In this document: positions 23,961-31,576 of the stretch, piece after piece
Numbering within the stretch: position 1 is the first letter of the stretch
Layout of the letters: every line of letters starts with the position of its first letter
The notes under the pieces: model-generated
Told to the model about the DNA's origin: nothing
The model's database searches: none
The model's input: the letters and a program-made list of their open reading frames with translations, nothing else
Made by a program: the position numbers and the translations under genes
Source: Pseudonocardia thermophila
Lineage (GTDB): Bacteria > Actinomycetota > Actinomycetes > Mycobacteriales > Pseudonocardiaceae
NCBI RefSeq assembly: GCF_900142365.1
Contig: NZ_FRAP01000003.1
Coordinates: 186,001-250,000, forward strand
DNA length: 64,000 nt
Reading direction: 5' to 3'

Positions 23961-24770
23961 TCAGCTGCAGACGGTCGGATCGGGGTCGCCGCTGCCCGGG
24001 CGCGGCTGGAACGACACGTGCACGTGGTCGAAGTGGTTCTCCGTGTCGCTGCCGCGGTCCTCCATCGGCTCCCAGCCGTCGCCGTAGTTGATCCGCTGCT
24101 TCCAGATCACGTACGAGACGCCGAGCTCGTCCTGGTTCTTCAGCAGACAGCGGGCGATGCGGTCGCCCTTCTCGCCGCGCGTCATGAAGTCGACGGCCAG
24201 CCCGCGCGGGTGGTCGGACACCCGGCCCCGGCCGCCCACCCCGAGGACCTCGCGGTGGTCGTAGAGGCACGCGACGAACCGGGCGGCGTCGTCGACGTGC
24301 GGCTTCACCCGGCCCAGGCGCGGCAGCCGCACGTCGCAGCGTGCCGCCTCCTGCGCCGCGCGGGCGGCCTCCTCCAGGCCCGCGGCCTTGATCAGCGACG
24401 AGACGGTGGCCTGCTGCGGCTCGGGCGAGACGTCCGCTGCTCCGGTCACGGTCACCGGGGCGATGCTGGGCACGATCCGGCGGCCCTGCGCGTCGCGGAT
24501 CGGGGGCAGCTGCGCCTCCGCCCGGTCCTGGCCGGCGGTCAGGGCCAGCGAGGTGCGCGCGTCGGCCGTGTCGAGAGTGCCGACGAGCAGCGCAGGGGCC
24601 AGCGCGGCCAGTGCACCGCCTGCTGCGGCGGCGCCCATGCCGTGGTGCGCCGCGGACGCCGCGCGGTGCCGAGGCGCGCTGCGGGCGCGGGACGCGACCT
24701 GGACCGGGTCGACGGCGACCGGCCGGGTCGTGTTCCGGTGGCGCCCGCCGGGGGAGCGGTGCCGGGACAC
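23961..24770 (-). CDS. Exported M15-like cell-wall protein, paralogue 1
   Basis: Secreted or membrane-anchored protein of 269 residues. A basic N-terminus (SRHRSPGGRHR) precedes a hydrophobic stretch (about 45-70, GMGAAAAGGALAALAPALLVG). The C-terminal ~110 residues form an ARB-07466-like/M15-type domain: SDHPRGLAVDFM, WKQRINYGDGWEPMEDRGSDTENHFDHVHVSF, with the His/Asp/His pattern of zinc D,D-peptidases. A role in peptidoglycan turnover is likely. GTG 24770 has an AGAGG site joined to a structured leader. The neighbouring gene on the same strand is a paralogue. Confidence 0.8.
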   Translation of the reverse strand: MSRHRSPGGRHRNTTRPVAVDPVQVASRARSAPRHRAASAAHHGMGAAAAGGALAALAPALLVGTLDTADARTSLALTAGQDRAEAQLPPIRDAQGRRIVPSIAPVTVTGAADVSPEPQQATVSSLIKAAGLEEAARAAQEAARCDVRLPRLGRVKPHVDDAARFVACLYDHREVLGVGGRGRVSDHPRGLAVDFMTRGEKGDRIARCLLKNQDELGVSYVIWKQRINYGDGWEPMEDRGSDTENHFDHVHVSFQPRPGSGDPDPTVCS

Positions 24771-24877
24771 GACGTGCCTCTTCTCTGCGCACGACCCGGG
24801 CGGACGACCGGCTGGGGAGCACCCGGTGGGCCAGGCGGCCCGGGTCCGTCGGGGAGCCGGGTCGGTACGCGCAGAGA
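24771..24877 (-). other. Structured 5' leader RNA, riboswitch candidate, copy 1
   Basis: On the minus-strand RNA, bases 24869-24877 pair with 24782-24790 (9 bp perfect) and 24857-24864 with 24792-24799 (8 bp perfect), separated by a 4x1 internal loop. Inside, 24844-24848 pairs with 24801-24805, closing two hairpins: GGGCC/GGCCC (24828-24841) and ACCGG/CCGGT (24807-24827) with loop GTGCTCCCCAG. The outer stem ends 11 nt before the start codon, next to the ribosome-binding site. The same architecture occurs in copy 2. Confidence 0.65.
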
Positions 24878-24892
24878 CACTACCGAGATCGT

Positions 24893-24924
24893 CACGTTAC
24901 GTGCACGATCTAACACGTTACGTG
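24893..24924. promoter_or_regulatory. Paired CACGTTACGTG operators
   Basis: Two identical copies of the 11-bp odd palindrome CACGT-T-ACGTG at 24893-24903 and 24914-24924, 21 bp apart (two helical turns), directly upstream of leader copy 1. The complement contains TAACGT, a possible -10, so a bound dimer pair would control transcription of the cell-wall gene. GTAAC cores recall MtrA boxes, but the symmetry differs. Confidence 0.55.
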
Positions 24925-24965
24925 AGACCAGCGCGCGCTTCGCTGCGCCGAACGGCCTCATCGGG

Positions 24966-26162
24966 TCAGCCGCATCCCTGCAGCGACGTGGCCGAACCGG
25001 AGTTGCCGAAGGAGATGTGCACGTGGTCGTAGTGGTTCGCGGTGACGCTGCCGCGGTCCTCCATCGGCTGCCAGCCCTTGCCGTAGTTGATCCGCTGGCG
25101 CCAGATCACGTACGTGATGCCGAGCGCGTCCTTGTTGCGCAGCGCGCAGGCCGCGAGCGCGTCGCCGGTCGCGCGGTCGACCATGAAGTCGACGGCCTTG
25201 CCGCCCGGGTGGTCGGACGTGCCGCTGCGGCCGCCGACGCCGTACATCGTCGGCTTGCCGAACCTGCAGCCGAGCAGCTGCGCGGCAGTGCGGACGTGCG
25301 GCTTCACCGCGCCGAGACCGGACTCGTTGAGACCGCAGTCGCGCAGCGCCGACACGGCGGCCGCCCTCTTCTTCTCGGCCTCCGCCTTCTCCTGCGCCGC
25401 CTTCTCCTGAGCTGCCTTCTCCTCGGCGGCCTTCTTCTCGGCCTCGGCCTTCTGCCGGGCCTGCTCCAGGCCCGCCTCCGCGGCGGCGACCTGCTCGGTG
25501 ACCTGCTGGTGCGCTGCGGTGATCGACGAGGTGATCGCGGCGACGTCGGCGACCGGCGGCAGCTCGTCGACCGCGGGCGTCGCGTCGGCGACGGAGCCGT
25601 CGGCCGCGGTGGACTCGGCGGAGCCCGCGGTCAAGGCGGCCGCGGCACCCGCACCGGCGATTGCGTCGGCCGGCACCGTGGCTGCGACGACCGACATCAC
25701 GCCGCCGGTGAGGGCCATCGCGATCGTGCTGATCCGGCGCGCCCGGCTGTCCTGGTCGGGCCGCGCCGCGGGCGGCTCGGCAGTGGGAGCGGACGGCGGT
25801 TCCACGAGCCCGGCCGGCCCCGGACCGTCCGCGGGGAGGTCCAGGAGCAGCGCCTCGAGCTCCTCCGTCGACGGTGTGTCGACGTGGCGGAGATCGATCA
25901 CCTCCGTGGCGGGGCGCGGTGTTGGCAGCCGCACGATGCCGCTGCGGCGGGGTGGAGGGATGGTGGCGAGCGGCGTCTCGGCGTCCGCCTCGGACGAGGT
26001 GTTCGCCTCCTCCGGGCGGTCGAGGACGGCCACTGCCGACGCGGAGCGGAGCAGTTCGGTGACCGAGGTGCGCGCACCACCGTCCAGGGAGTGGCGACCG
26101 GGGACGTTCGCCGGCGGGACGGGGTACGTGCCTCGGCCCCCTGGGGAGCGATGCCGAGCCAC
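24966..26162 (-). CDS. Exported M15-like cell-wall protein with coiled coil, paralogue 2
   Basis: Predicted 398 residues, same C-terminal domain as its downstream neighbour (SDHPGGKAVDFM, WRQRINYGKGWQPMEDRGSVTANHYDHVHISF) and the same start (ARHRSPGGR). It has a long acidic cytoplasmic N-terminus, one hydrophobic segment (about 145-175, ISTIAMALTGGVMSVVAATVPADAI) and an Ala/Glu/Lys coiled coil (about 230-280, with EKKAAEEKAAQEKAAQEKAE), much like NlpC/p60 and RipA-type hydrolases. Likely a membrane-tethered peptidoglycan hydrolase or amidase regulator. GTG 26162 with GGAAGG. The 195-nt gap downstream holds operators and leader copy 1. Confidence 0.8.
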   Translation of the reverse strand: MARHRSPGGRGTYPVPPANVPGRHSLDGGARTSVTELLRSASAVAVLDRPEEANTSSEADAETPLATIPPPRRSGIVRLPTPRPATEVIDLRHVDTPSTEELEALLLDLPADGPGPAGLVEPPSAPTAEPPAARPDQDSRARRISTIAMALTGGVMSVVAATVPADAIAGAGAAAALTAGSAESTAADGSVADATPAVDELPPVADVAAITSSITAAHQQVTEQVAAAEAGLEQARQKAEAEKKAAEEKAAQEKAAQEKAEAEKKRAAAVSALRDCGLNESGLGAVKPHVRTAAQLLGCRFGKPTMYGVGGRSGTSDHPGGKAVDFMVDRATGDALAACALRNKDALGITYVIWRQRINYGKGWQPMEDRGSVTANHYDHVHISFGNSGSATSLQGCG

Positions 26163-26266
26163 GACCTACCTTCCGGATCGACGGCGCGGTTGGACGCCCG
26201 GCTCGGGGGTGCCGGCGGGCTGGGGAGCGCCCGTGTCCATTCCGTGACCGTGCCGTCATGGATCCG
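26163..26266 (-). other. Structured 5' leader RNA, riboswitch candidate, copy 2
   Basis: On the minus-strand RNA, 26261-26266 pairs with 26174-26179 (6 bp), 26252-26257 with 26180-26185 (6 bp) across a 3-nt bulge on the 5' side, and 26247-26250 with 26187-26190. GGAC/GTCC (26235-26238 with 26192-26195) closes two hairpins, one GGGC-loop-GCCC with loop GCTCCCCA. As in copy 1, the outer stem ends exactly 11 nt before the start codon. The stems differ in sequence from copy 1 but pair equally well. Confidence 0.65.
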
Positions 26267-26275
26267 AGAGAGAAC

Positions 26276-27070
26276 CTAAGCAACCTCCGGCCGCGATGCC
26301 CGTCCGCGGCCGACTTGATCGGCCGACCGTGGCGTGGCGCGCGATGAACGGCAGTCTCGTTGCTCCACTCGGCGGAATCGGCCGGGGCTCGTCTCGAACG
26401 CGCAGAACTCGTTCCCCTCCGGGTCGGCGAGCACCGTCCACGGCGCGTCGTGACCAGGTTCACGCAGCACCGCGGCGCCCGCCTCGACGAGTGCGGCGAC
26501 CCCGCCCGGATCGACCGACACGTCGATGTGGACCCGGTTCTTGCGCCGCTTCGGCGCGTCGCTCTCGCCGATCACGAACCACTCGAACGGTGCTCCCGGC
26601 ACGTCCGCGAGCCCGACCGAGACCCCGTCCGCGTCGGTCTCCTCCTCGATCCGGCCCGCGCCGAGCACGCCGGCCCACCAGCGCCCCAGCTCCACCGGAT
26701 CGGTCGCGTCGAGCACGAGCTCGTACAGCCGCTGCGGCGGGGGATCGGCGCGGACGAACGCGCAGAACTCGCCGCCCTCCGGATCGGTCATGATCGTCCA
26801 GCGGGGCAGCTCCCGGCGGACGGCCGCGCCGAGCGCCACCAGCTCGTCGATCGATGCGCAGTGCACGTCCAGGTGCAGCCGCTTCTCCGCGTGCGGATCG
26901 GGCACCGGGTCGACCCACACCGTGTGCTGCGGCGTCGGGCCGCCGATGCGCCACGGGCCGCCCTCGTCGGTCGCCGGGCCGAGCCCCAGCACGGCCGCCC
27001 AGAACCGGGCCATCCCCGGTGCGTCGCCGGCGTCCAGGCAGAGGTCCTTGAAGCGTGCGATCCCCCTCAT
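26276..27070 (-). CDS. Glyoxalase/VOC superfamily protein, two domains
   Basis: 264 residues with two VOC (betaalphabetabetabeta) modules: residues about 1-115 (FKDLCLDAGDAPGMARFWAAVLG, RLHLDVHCASIDELVALGA, DPEGGEFCAF) and about 120-240 (YELVLDATDPVELGRWWAGVLG, RVHIDVSVDPGGVAALVEAG, DPEGNEFCAF). This matches the DUF-type glyoxalase-like proteins common in actinomycetes, whose metal and substrate are unknown. The C-terminal tail (about 245-264) is basic and unstructured. TACGTT 7 nt before ATG 27070 suggests a leaderless message. Transcription may continue into the cell-wall gene 113 nt downstream. Confidence 0.85.
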   Translation of the reverse strand: MRGIARFKDLCLDAGDAPGMARFWAAVLGLGPATDEGGPWRIGGPTPQHTVWVDPVPDPHAEKRLHLDVHCASIDELVALGAAVRRELPRWTIMTDPEGGEFCAFVRADPPPQRLYELVLDATDPVELGRWWAGVLGAGRIEEETDADGVSVGLADVPGAPFEWFVIGESDAPKRRKNRVHIDVSVDPGGVAALVEAGAAVLREPGHDAPWTVLADPEGNEFCAFETSPGRFRRVEQRDCRSSRATPRSADQVGRGRASRPEVA

Positions 27071-27083
27071 CCGCCCGAACGTA
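27071..27083 (-). promoter_or_regulatory. Probable leaderless promoter of the VOC gene
   Basis: TACGTT (complement of 27078-27083), 7 nt, ATG 27070. Confidence 0.4.
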
Positions 27084-27152
27084 GACGCTCGATGATGGAT
27101 CTGCGACCGATTTGCATTCCCCGTCGCGCTGTCGGCGGGCGAGGCTCGGTGC

Positions 27153-27596
27153 ATGGTCCTCGCCTCGCTGCTGGCGCTGCCCGCCGCCGTCGGCTCGGCC
27201 GTCGTCGGCGGCGTCTTCCTGGTCTTCTCCACGACGATCATGGCTGCGCTCGACCGGCAGCCCGCCGAGCACGCCGTCGCGGTGATGCGGACGATCAACC
27301 GCGTGATCCTCGCGCCGGTGTTCCTCGGCGTGTTCCTCGGCACCGCGTTGATCGGCGTCGCCGTGGTCGTGACCGCACCGGGGCAGCCGCTCGCCTGGGC
27401 CGGTGCCGCGCTCTACGTGCTGGGCACGTTCGCGACCACCGTCGTCGTCAACGTGCCGCTCAACGAGGCGCTCGACCGGGCGGCCGGCGGCGGTGCTGCG
27501 GCCTGGCGCGCCTACCGGCCGCGCTGGACCGTCGCCAACCACGTCCGCGCGGTCACGGCGATCGGCGCGGCCGTGGCGTTCACCCTGCTGGTGTGA
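27153..27596 (+). CDS. DUF1772 (anthrone oxygenase-like) membrane protein
   Basis: 147 residues, four predicted membrane segments: LLALPAAVGSAVVGGVFLVFSTTIM, VILAPVFLGVFLGTALIGVAVVVT, LAWAGAALYVLGTFATTVVVNVPLNEAL and VTAIGAAVAFTLLV. The NVPLNEAL motif and W-x-x-x-N-H-V-R near the C-terminus mark the DUF1772 family. Biochemical role in bacteria unknown. ATG 27153, with a start region lacking a strong ribosome-binding site. It is convergent with the methyltransferase gene (4-bp gap) and divergent from the VOC gene. Confidence 0.8.
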   Translation: MVLASLLALPAAVGSAVVGGVFLVFSTTIMAALDRQPAEHAVAVMRTINRVILAPVFLGVFLGTALIGVAVVVTAPGQPLAWAGAALYVLGTFATTVVVNVPLNEALDRAAGGGAAAWRAYRPRWTVANHVRAVTAIGAAVAFTLLV

Positions 27597-27600
27597 GCGG

Positions 27601-28650
27601 TCAACGGCCCATGCGCCGGGCGAGGATCCGCAGCACCGGCCGGGTGATCGCGCGTGCCGCCCGGCGCGGCGGGCTGACCAGCACCAGCCAGTCGCGGGTG
27701 TTCCGCAGCAGCGTGCGGGCCTGGCCGTCGGCGGCCTTGCGGTACGCCGTCAGCCCGTAGCCGAGGCTCGCGACCGGCACGAACCCGGCGCGGCGCAGGT
27801 CGTACTCCGCCCGCAGGTCGTCGTCGTGCAGGTGCCAGACCGTGGCCGCGCTCTCCTCCCGGATGTCGATGTTCGCGATCAGGTGTCCGCCGCGGGCGAG
27901 GGCCGCGTGCAGCTGCACCGCCGTCGCGTACAGGTCCGGGACGTGGCCGAGCGTGTCGATCGCGGTGATCGCGTCGAACTCCCCGGCCGGCAGCCCGCTC
28001 TCGGCGAGATCGATGAAGTCGGCCTTCTGACCACGCCGCTGCAGCCGGAACTGCGCGAAGTCCAGCAGGGTCGAGGAGAGATCGGCGAGCGTCGACGTCC
28101 AGCCGCCCTCGATGAACAGCTGACTGGTCACGCCCACGCCGGAGCCGAAGTCGAGATGGCGCCGGCCCGGTGAGTACTGCTGCAGCCAGCGGTAGGCGAG
28201 CACGCTGGCCGGGTCCGCGTAGCCCTCGGCCTGCAGGTAGGCCCACCACAGCAGGTCGAAGCTCCACGACTGCTGGGTGCGGTAGAAGGTCACGCGGGCC
28301 TCGTCGGAGGACGAGCCGTCAACGGCCGTCCACTCCTTGAGGCTCTCCTCCTCCCAGTGCAGCGCGCGCCGCCGCGCCTCCTCCGGGGAGATGTCGTAGT
28401 AGGTGGCGAGGTCGTCGAGCACGGACTCGCGCACGTCGCGGTCGTCGAGCTGCAGCACGCGCCGGAACGTGCGCATCTCCGGCGTCGCGTGCAGGGCCGT
28501 GCCCAGCTTCGGCGGCAGCTGGTCGACGGGGGTGGTCAGCGGGTCGATGTGCACCCCGGACTCGGCGCCGGGTGCGGCGTTGGCGATGGCGCGGCGCAGG
28601 GTGCGCTTGACGAAGCGCACCAACGGGTTGACGGGCTTGGCTCTGGTCAT
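27601..28650 (-). CDS. SAM-dependent methyltransferase with N-terminal extension
   Basis: 349 residues. A ~130-residue N-terminal helical region is followed by a methyltransferase fold: motif I HLDFGSGVGVTSQLFIEGGW (about 165-185), LADLSSTLLDFAQFRL, then DAITAIDTLGHVPDL (motif IV). The C-terminal tail is basic. It is unlike the small methyltransferase at 9.8 kb. The substrate is unknown. GGGGAT precedes ATG 28650. The neighbouring gene on the same strand encodes a membrane protein, 60 nt upstream. Confidence 0.8.
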   Translation of the reverse strand: MTRAKPVNPLVRFVKRTLRRAIANAAPGAESGVHIDPLTTPVDQLPPKLGTALHATPEMRTFRRVLQLDDRDVRESVLDDLATYYDISPEEARRRALHWEEESLKEWTAVDGSSSDEARVTFYRTQQSWSFDLLWWAYLQAEGYADPASVLAYRWLQQYSPGRRHLDFGSGVGVTSQLFIEGGWTSTLADLSSTLLDFAQFRLQRRGQKADFIDLAESGLPAGEFDAITAIDTLGHVPDLYATAVQLHAALARGGHLIANIDIREESAATVWHLHDDDLRAEYDLRRAGFVPVASLGYGLTAYRKAADGQARTLLRNTRDWLVLVSPPRRAARAITRPVLRILARRMGR

Positions 28651-28710
28651 GGTGATCCCCGGGAGGGCGTGGGCGCCGGTGGGCGCTGGACGGACGTGGG
28701 TCGGCCGTCG

Positions 28711-29283
28711 TCAGACGACGGGAACGCGCACCGCTCGTCCCACCGGGGGACCCCGGCTGCCCCACGGCTGCTCCTCCCACGCCGTCGCCCACACCTGCCG
28801 GGCGCCCTGCGCCGCGGTCCGGCCGGCCGGGCGCAGCCCCCGGAACAGGGTGCTCTCCTCGCGCCGCACCAAGCTCAGGCACACCGCCCACAGTGCAGGC
28901 GACGCCGCCCCGATCGCGGCGTGCACGAGCGATCCGATGATCAGCAGCGCCGCGGGCGGCGCCTCGTGCAGGCCGGCCAGGTACTCGGCGAACTCGACCC
29001 CGACGAACACCGCGGGCGCCAGCGCGCCCTGGGCGGCGGCGAGCCTGCGGGACGCACGCGCCGGCGGCTGCTGCACCGCGCTGCTCACCGCGACCGCGGA
29101 CGTGACCGCGAGCATCAGCACCGCGATCACCAGCGGTCCCGTCCAGCCGTGGTAGTGGACGACGAAGCCGGGGTGGATGTGCGCGAACCCGACCAGGGTG
29201 AGCACGTGCCCGACGGTCCAGGTGAGCAGACCGAAGCCGGCCGCGGACGCGGTGCCGGACAGCGCCGCGCGGATGCCGTGCAT
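28711..29283 (-). CDS. Multi-pass membrane protein of unknown function
   Basis: 190 residues from ATG 29283, which has a near-perfect GGAGGTGA. About four hydrophobic segments: AGFGLLTWTVGHVLTLVGFAHI, GPLVIAVLMLAVTSAVAVSSAV, APAVFVGVEFAEYLAGL, AALLIIGSLVHAAIGAASPALWAVCLSLV. Several His residues lie in or near the membrane segments (WTVGHVL, FVVHYHGW, LVHA), hinting at metal or heme contacts (speculation). No family name recognised. It is divergent from the IdeR-boxed lipoprotein gene. Confidence 0.65.
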   Translation of the reverse strand: MHGIRAALSGTASAAGFGLLTWTVGHVLTLVGFAHIHPGFVVHYHGWTGPLVIAVLMLAVTSAVAVSSAVQQPPARASRRLAAAQGALAPAVFVGVEFAEYLAGLHEAPPAALLIIGSLVHAAIGAASPALWAVCLSLVRREESTLFRGLRPAGRTAAQGARQVWATAWEEQPWGSRGPPVGRAVRVPVV

Positions 29284-29441
29284 CTGCTCACCTCCGCGGC
29301 GATCGGTCGTCGAGCCCGATCCCGACGTTACGGACGCAGCGGTTAGGGCGTCCGCTTGCAAAGGCAAGAAATCGGTTAAACATGCGCGCGCACGGCCGAG
29401 CGGCGTACGTGACTGACCACCCGCGCTCGGCCGTTCGTCGG

Positions 29442-29460
29442 TCAGGTTAGGCTCACCTCC
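29442..29460. promoter_or_regulatory. IdeR/DtxR iron box
   Basis: TCAGGTTAGGCTCACCTCC matches the 19-bp IdeR consensus TTAGGTTAGGCTAACCTAA at 15 positions, including the whole TTAGGCT core. It ends 20 bp before the lipoprotein ATG, so iron-loaded IdeR would repress that gene. Confidence 0.75.
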
Positions 29461-29480
29461 AGATCTGGGGAGGTGGGTCC

Positions 29481-30515
29481 ATGTCGTCCCGTTCTGGTGG
29501 CCGCGCTGTGCTCGGCGCGTTCGCTGCCGTCGCGATGTTCCTCCTCGCCGCCTGCGGCGGCGGGCCGACGTCGAGCGGGACCGCCCCGGACACCGGTGGC
29601 GACGGCGCCTTCCCCGTCACGATCGAGCACAAGTACGGCAGCACCACGATCCCGGCGAAGCCGCAGCGCGTGGTGACCCTGGGCTACACCGACCAGGACG
29701 CCGTCATCGCGCTGGGCACCGTGCCCGTCGGCACCTCCGAGTGGTACGGCGACCAGCCGGGCGCCCTGTTCCCGTGGGCCGCGGAGAAGCTGGGCGGCGC
29801 GCCGCTGCCCACTGTGCTGCCGGTGTCGCAGACGGTGGACTTCGAGCGGGTCGCCGCGCTCGCGCCGGACCTCATCCTGGCCCTGTACGCGGGGCTGGAG
29901 CAGGGTGACTACGAGAAGCTCAGCGCGATCGCGCCGACCGTCGTGCCGCCGGCCGGGGTGCCGAACTACGGGATCCCGTGGGACACCCAGACCGAGATCG
30001 TCGGCACGGCCCTCGGCAAGCCCGCCGAGGCCGCCGTGCTGGTCAAGGAGGTCAAGGACAAGATCGCCGAGGTCAAGGCGGCGCACCCGGAGTACGCCGG
30101 GAAGACCGCGCTCGTCGCGAACCAGTTCTCCGACCAGTGGTACGCCTACTCCACCGAGGACCAGCGCGGCCGCCTGCTCACCGAGCTCGGCTTCACCGTG
30201 AACCCGGAGATCGACGCGCTGGCCGGTGGGCAGTTCAGCACGCCGATCAGCTTCGAGCGCGCCGACCTGATCGACGCCGACGCGCTGATCTGGGTGATGT
30301 TCGACTCCGAGCAGGAGCCGAAGGTCAGGGCCAACCCGAGCTACGCGGCGACCAGGGCCGCGAAGGAGGGCCGGGACGTCTTCGTCGTCCCGACGGGCAG
30401 CACGGGCCTCGAGCCGATGATCGGCTTCCTCACGGTGCTGAGCCTGCCGCGGCTGCTCGACGCGCTGCCCGCGCACCTGGACGCGCTGCTCGACGGCGAC
30501 CCGGCCACGCGGTAG
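29481..30515 (+). CDS. Iron-siderophore ABC transporter substrate-binding lipoprotein
   Basis: 344 residues, FecB/FepB-like. A signal peptide with lipobox LLAAC (Cys about 25) is followed by a Gly/Thr linker, then the periplasmic-binding fold: IPAKPQRVVTLGYTDQDAVIALG, FERVAALAPDLILAL, KTALVANQFSDQWYAYSTEDQRGRLLTELGF. GGGAGG precedes ATG 29481. The IdeR box just upstream supports iron-regulated siderophore uptake. No permease or ATPase genes are adjacent, so it works with a transporter encoded elsewhere. It ends 1 bp from the convergent azlD stop. Confidence 0.92.
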   Translation: MSSRSGGRAVLGAFAAVAMFLLAACGGGPTSSGTAPDTGGDGAFPVTIEHKYGSTTIPAKPQRVVTLGYTDQDAVIALGTVPVGTSEWYGDQPGALFPWAAEKLGGAPLPTVLPVSQTVDFERVAALAPDLILALYAGLEQGDYEKLSAIAPTVVPPAGVPNYGIPWDTQTEIVGTALGKPAEAAVLVKEVKDKIAEVKAAHPEYAGKTALVANQFSDQWYAYSTEDQRGRLLTELGFTVNPEIDALAGGQFSTPISFERADLIDADALIWVMFDSEQEPKVRANPSYAATRAAKEGRDVFVVPTGSTGLEPMIGFLTVLSLPRLLDALPAHLDALLDGDPATR

Positions 30516-30516
30516 A

Positions 30517-30828
30517 TCATCCCATCACCGCCCGGACCAGCGCCGCGACGGCCGCCCCCAGCACCAGCGCCGCCAGCGTCGGCACCCGCAGCAGCCGGGC
30601 CGCGCCGGCGGCCGCGACCCCGGCGAGCATTCCCAGCTCCAACCCCGTCCAACCGTCGCCGGCGAGCTGGGTGACGACGAGCCCGGCGAGCATGGCCGGC
30701 GCCAGCATCACGACCATGCGCCGGGCTGGTGCGGGCAGCTCGCGGTCGCCGAGCAGCGCGGGCCCGGCCATCTTCGTGGCCGCGCAGACGACGGTCAGAC
30801 CGAGGACGACCCCCCAGATCGTGCTCAT
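30517..30828 (-). CDS. azlD: AzlD branched-chain amino acid export subunit
   Basis: Small membrane protein of 103 residues with about three hydrophobic segments (VVLGLTVVCAATKMAGPALLG, MVVMLAPAMLAGLVVTQLAG, LAALVLGAAVAALVRAVM) and the basic loop ELPAPARRMV typical of AzlD. It works with AzlC, encoded immediately upstream with a 4-nt overlap, to export branched-chain amino acids or analogues. Its stop is 1 bp from that of the convergent iron lipoprotein gene. Confidence 0.85.
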   Translation of the reverse strand: MSTIWGVVLGLTVVCAATKMAGPALLGDRELPAPARRMVVMLAPAMLAGLVVTQLAGDGWTGLELGMLAGVAAAGAARLLRVPTLAALVLGAAVAALVRAVMG

Positions 30829-31517
30829 CGCTCCTCCGACTCCGCCTCAGCGGGCATCCCGGTCACGACCGCGGCACCCGCCGCGCCGAGCAGTGCTACG
30901 CCGACCGGGGCCACCAGCAGCAGCACGCCGGTGATCAGCGCTCCGAGCGCTGCGCTGGCCATCCGGCGCGCGGTACGGGCCCCGCGCAGCTCGTCGATCA
31001 GCAGGGTCAGGAAGAACGCCGGGAAGATCACGTCGAGACCGAACGCGGTGATCACCTCGGGGGAGGGTGCGGCGAGCACGCCGAGCGCCGTCCCGCCCAC
31101 CCACGCCGGGTACTGCGGCAGCGTCGCACCGAACAGCCGCAGCCGGTCGAACCGGCCGCCGCCCACGTGCGCCGCGGCCCAGGAGGCGTCCACCGTCGCC
31201 AGTGCCTCGAGCGCCCGGCGTACCCGGCCACCGCGCAGCCACGGACCCAGCGCGAGCCCCATCGGAACGAACCGGGCGTTCATCAGGACACCGGCGACCA
31301 CGGCGAACAGCCCGCCACCGCCCGCGGCCAGCACCGTGGCCGCCGCGAACTGGGCGGACCCGGCGAACACCAGCGCCGAGGCGACGATCGGTGCCCACGA
31401 GCCCCATCCGGTGGAGACGGCGAAGGCGCCGAAGGTCATGCCCAGCGGCACCGTCGCCGCGGCCGGTCCGAGCCCGAGCCGCACACCGGTCAGGAACCGT
31501 TCGCGTCGGTCGTCCAC
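30825..31517 (-). CDS. azlC: AzlC family branched-chain amino acid exporter
   Basis: 230 residues, large subunit of the AzlCD exporter. Family features: FLTGVRLGLGPAAATVPLGMTFGAFAVSTGWG near the N-terminus, then SALVFAGSAQFAAATVLAAGG and a conserved LMNARFVPMGLALGPWL. About five to six membrane segments. GTG 31517 is the start. The overlap with azlD implies translational coupling. The nitronate monooxygenase gene runs divergently 59 nt away. The export substrate is inferred from family only. Confidence 0.88.
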   Translation of the reverse strand: MDDRRERFLTGVRLGLGPAAATVPLGMTFGAFAVSTGWGSWAPIVASALVFAGSAQFAAATVLAAGGGGLFAVVAGVLMNARFVPMGLALGPWLRGGRVRRALEALATVDASWAAAHVGGGRFDRLRLFGATLPQYPAWVGGTALGVLAAPSPEVITAFGLDVIFPAFFLTLLIDELRGARTARRMASAALGALITGVLLLVAPVGVALLGAAGAAVVTGMPAEAESEER

Positions 31518-31564
31518 TCCCGGACGCTAACCCGCGGCCGTGGCGTGATCTCGACCGGCGGGGC

Positions 31565-31576
31565 TACGGTCCGACG
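31565..31576 (+). promoter_or_regulatory. Leaderless promoter of the nitronate monooxygenase gene
   Basis: TACGGT (31565-31570), 6 nt, ATG 31577. No ribosome-binding site is visible. Confidence 0.5.

Noticed and set aside
24771..24877. A c-di-AMP (ydaO) riboswitch before the cell-wall gene
   Set aside because: I could not find the conserved ydaO core in either leader. The structure differs, so I left the class open.
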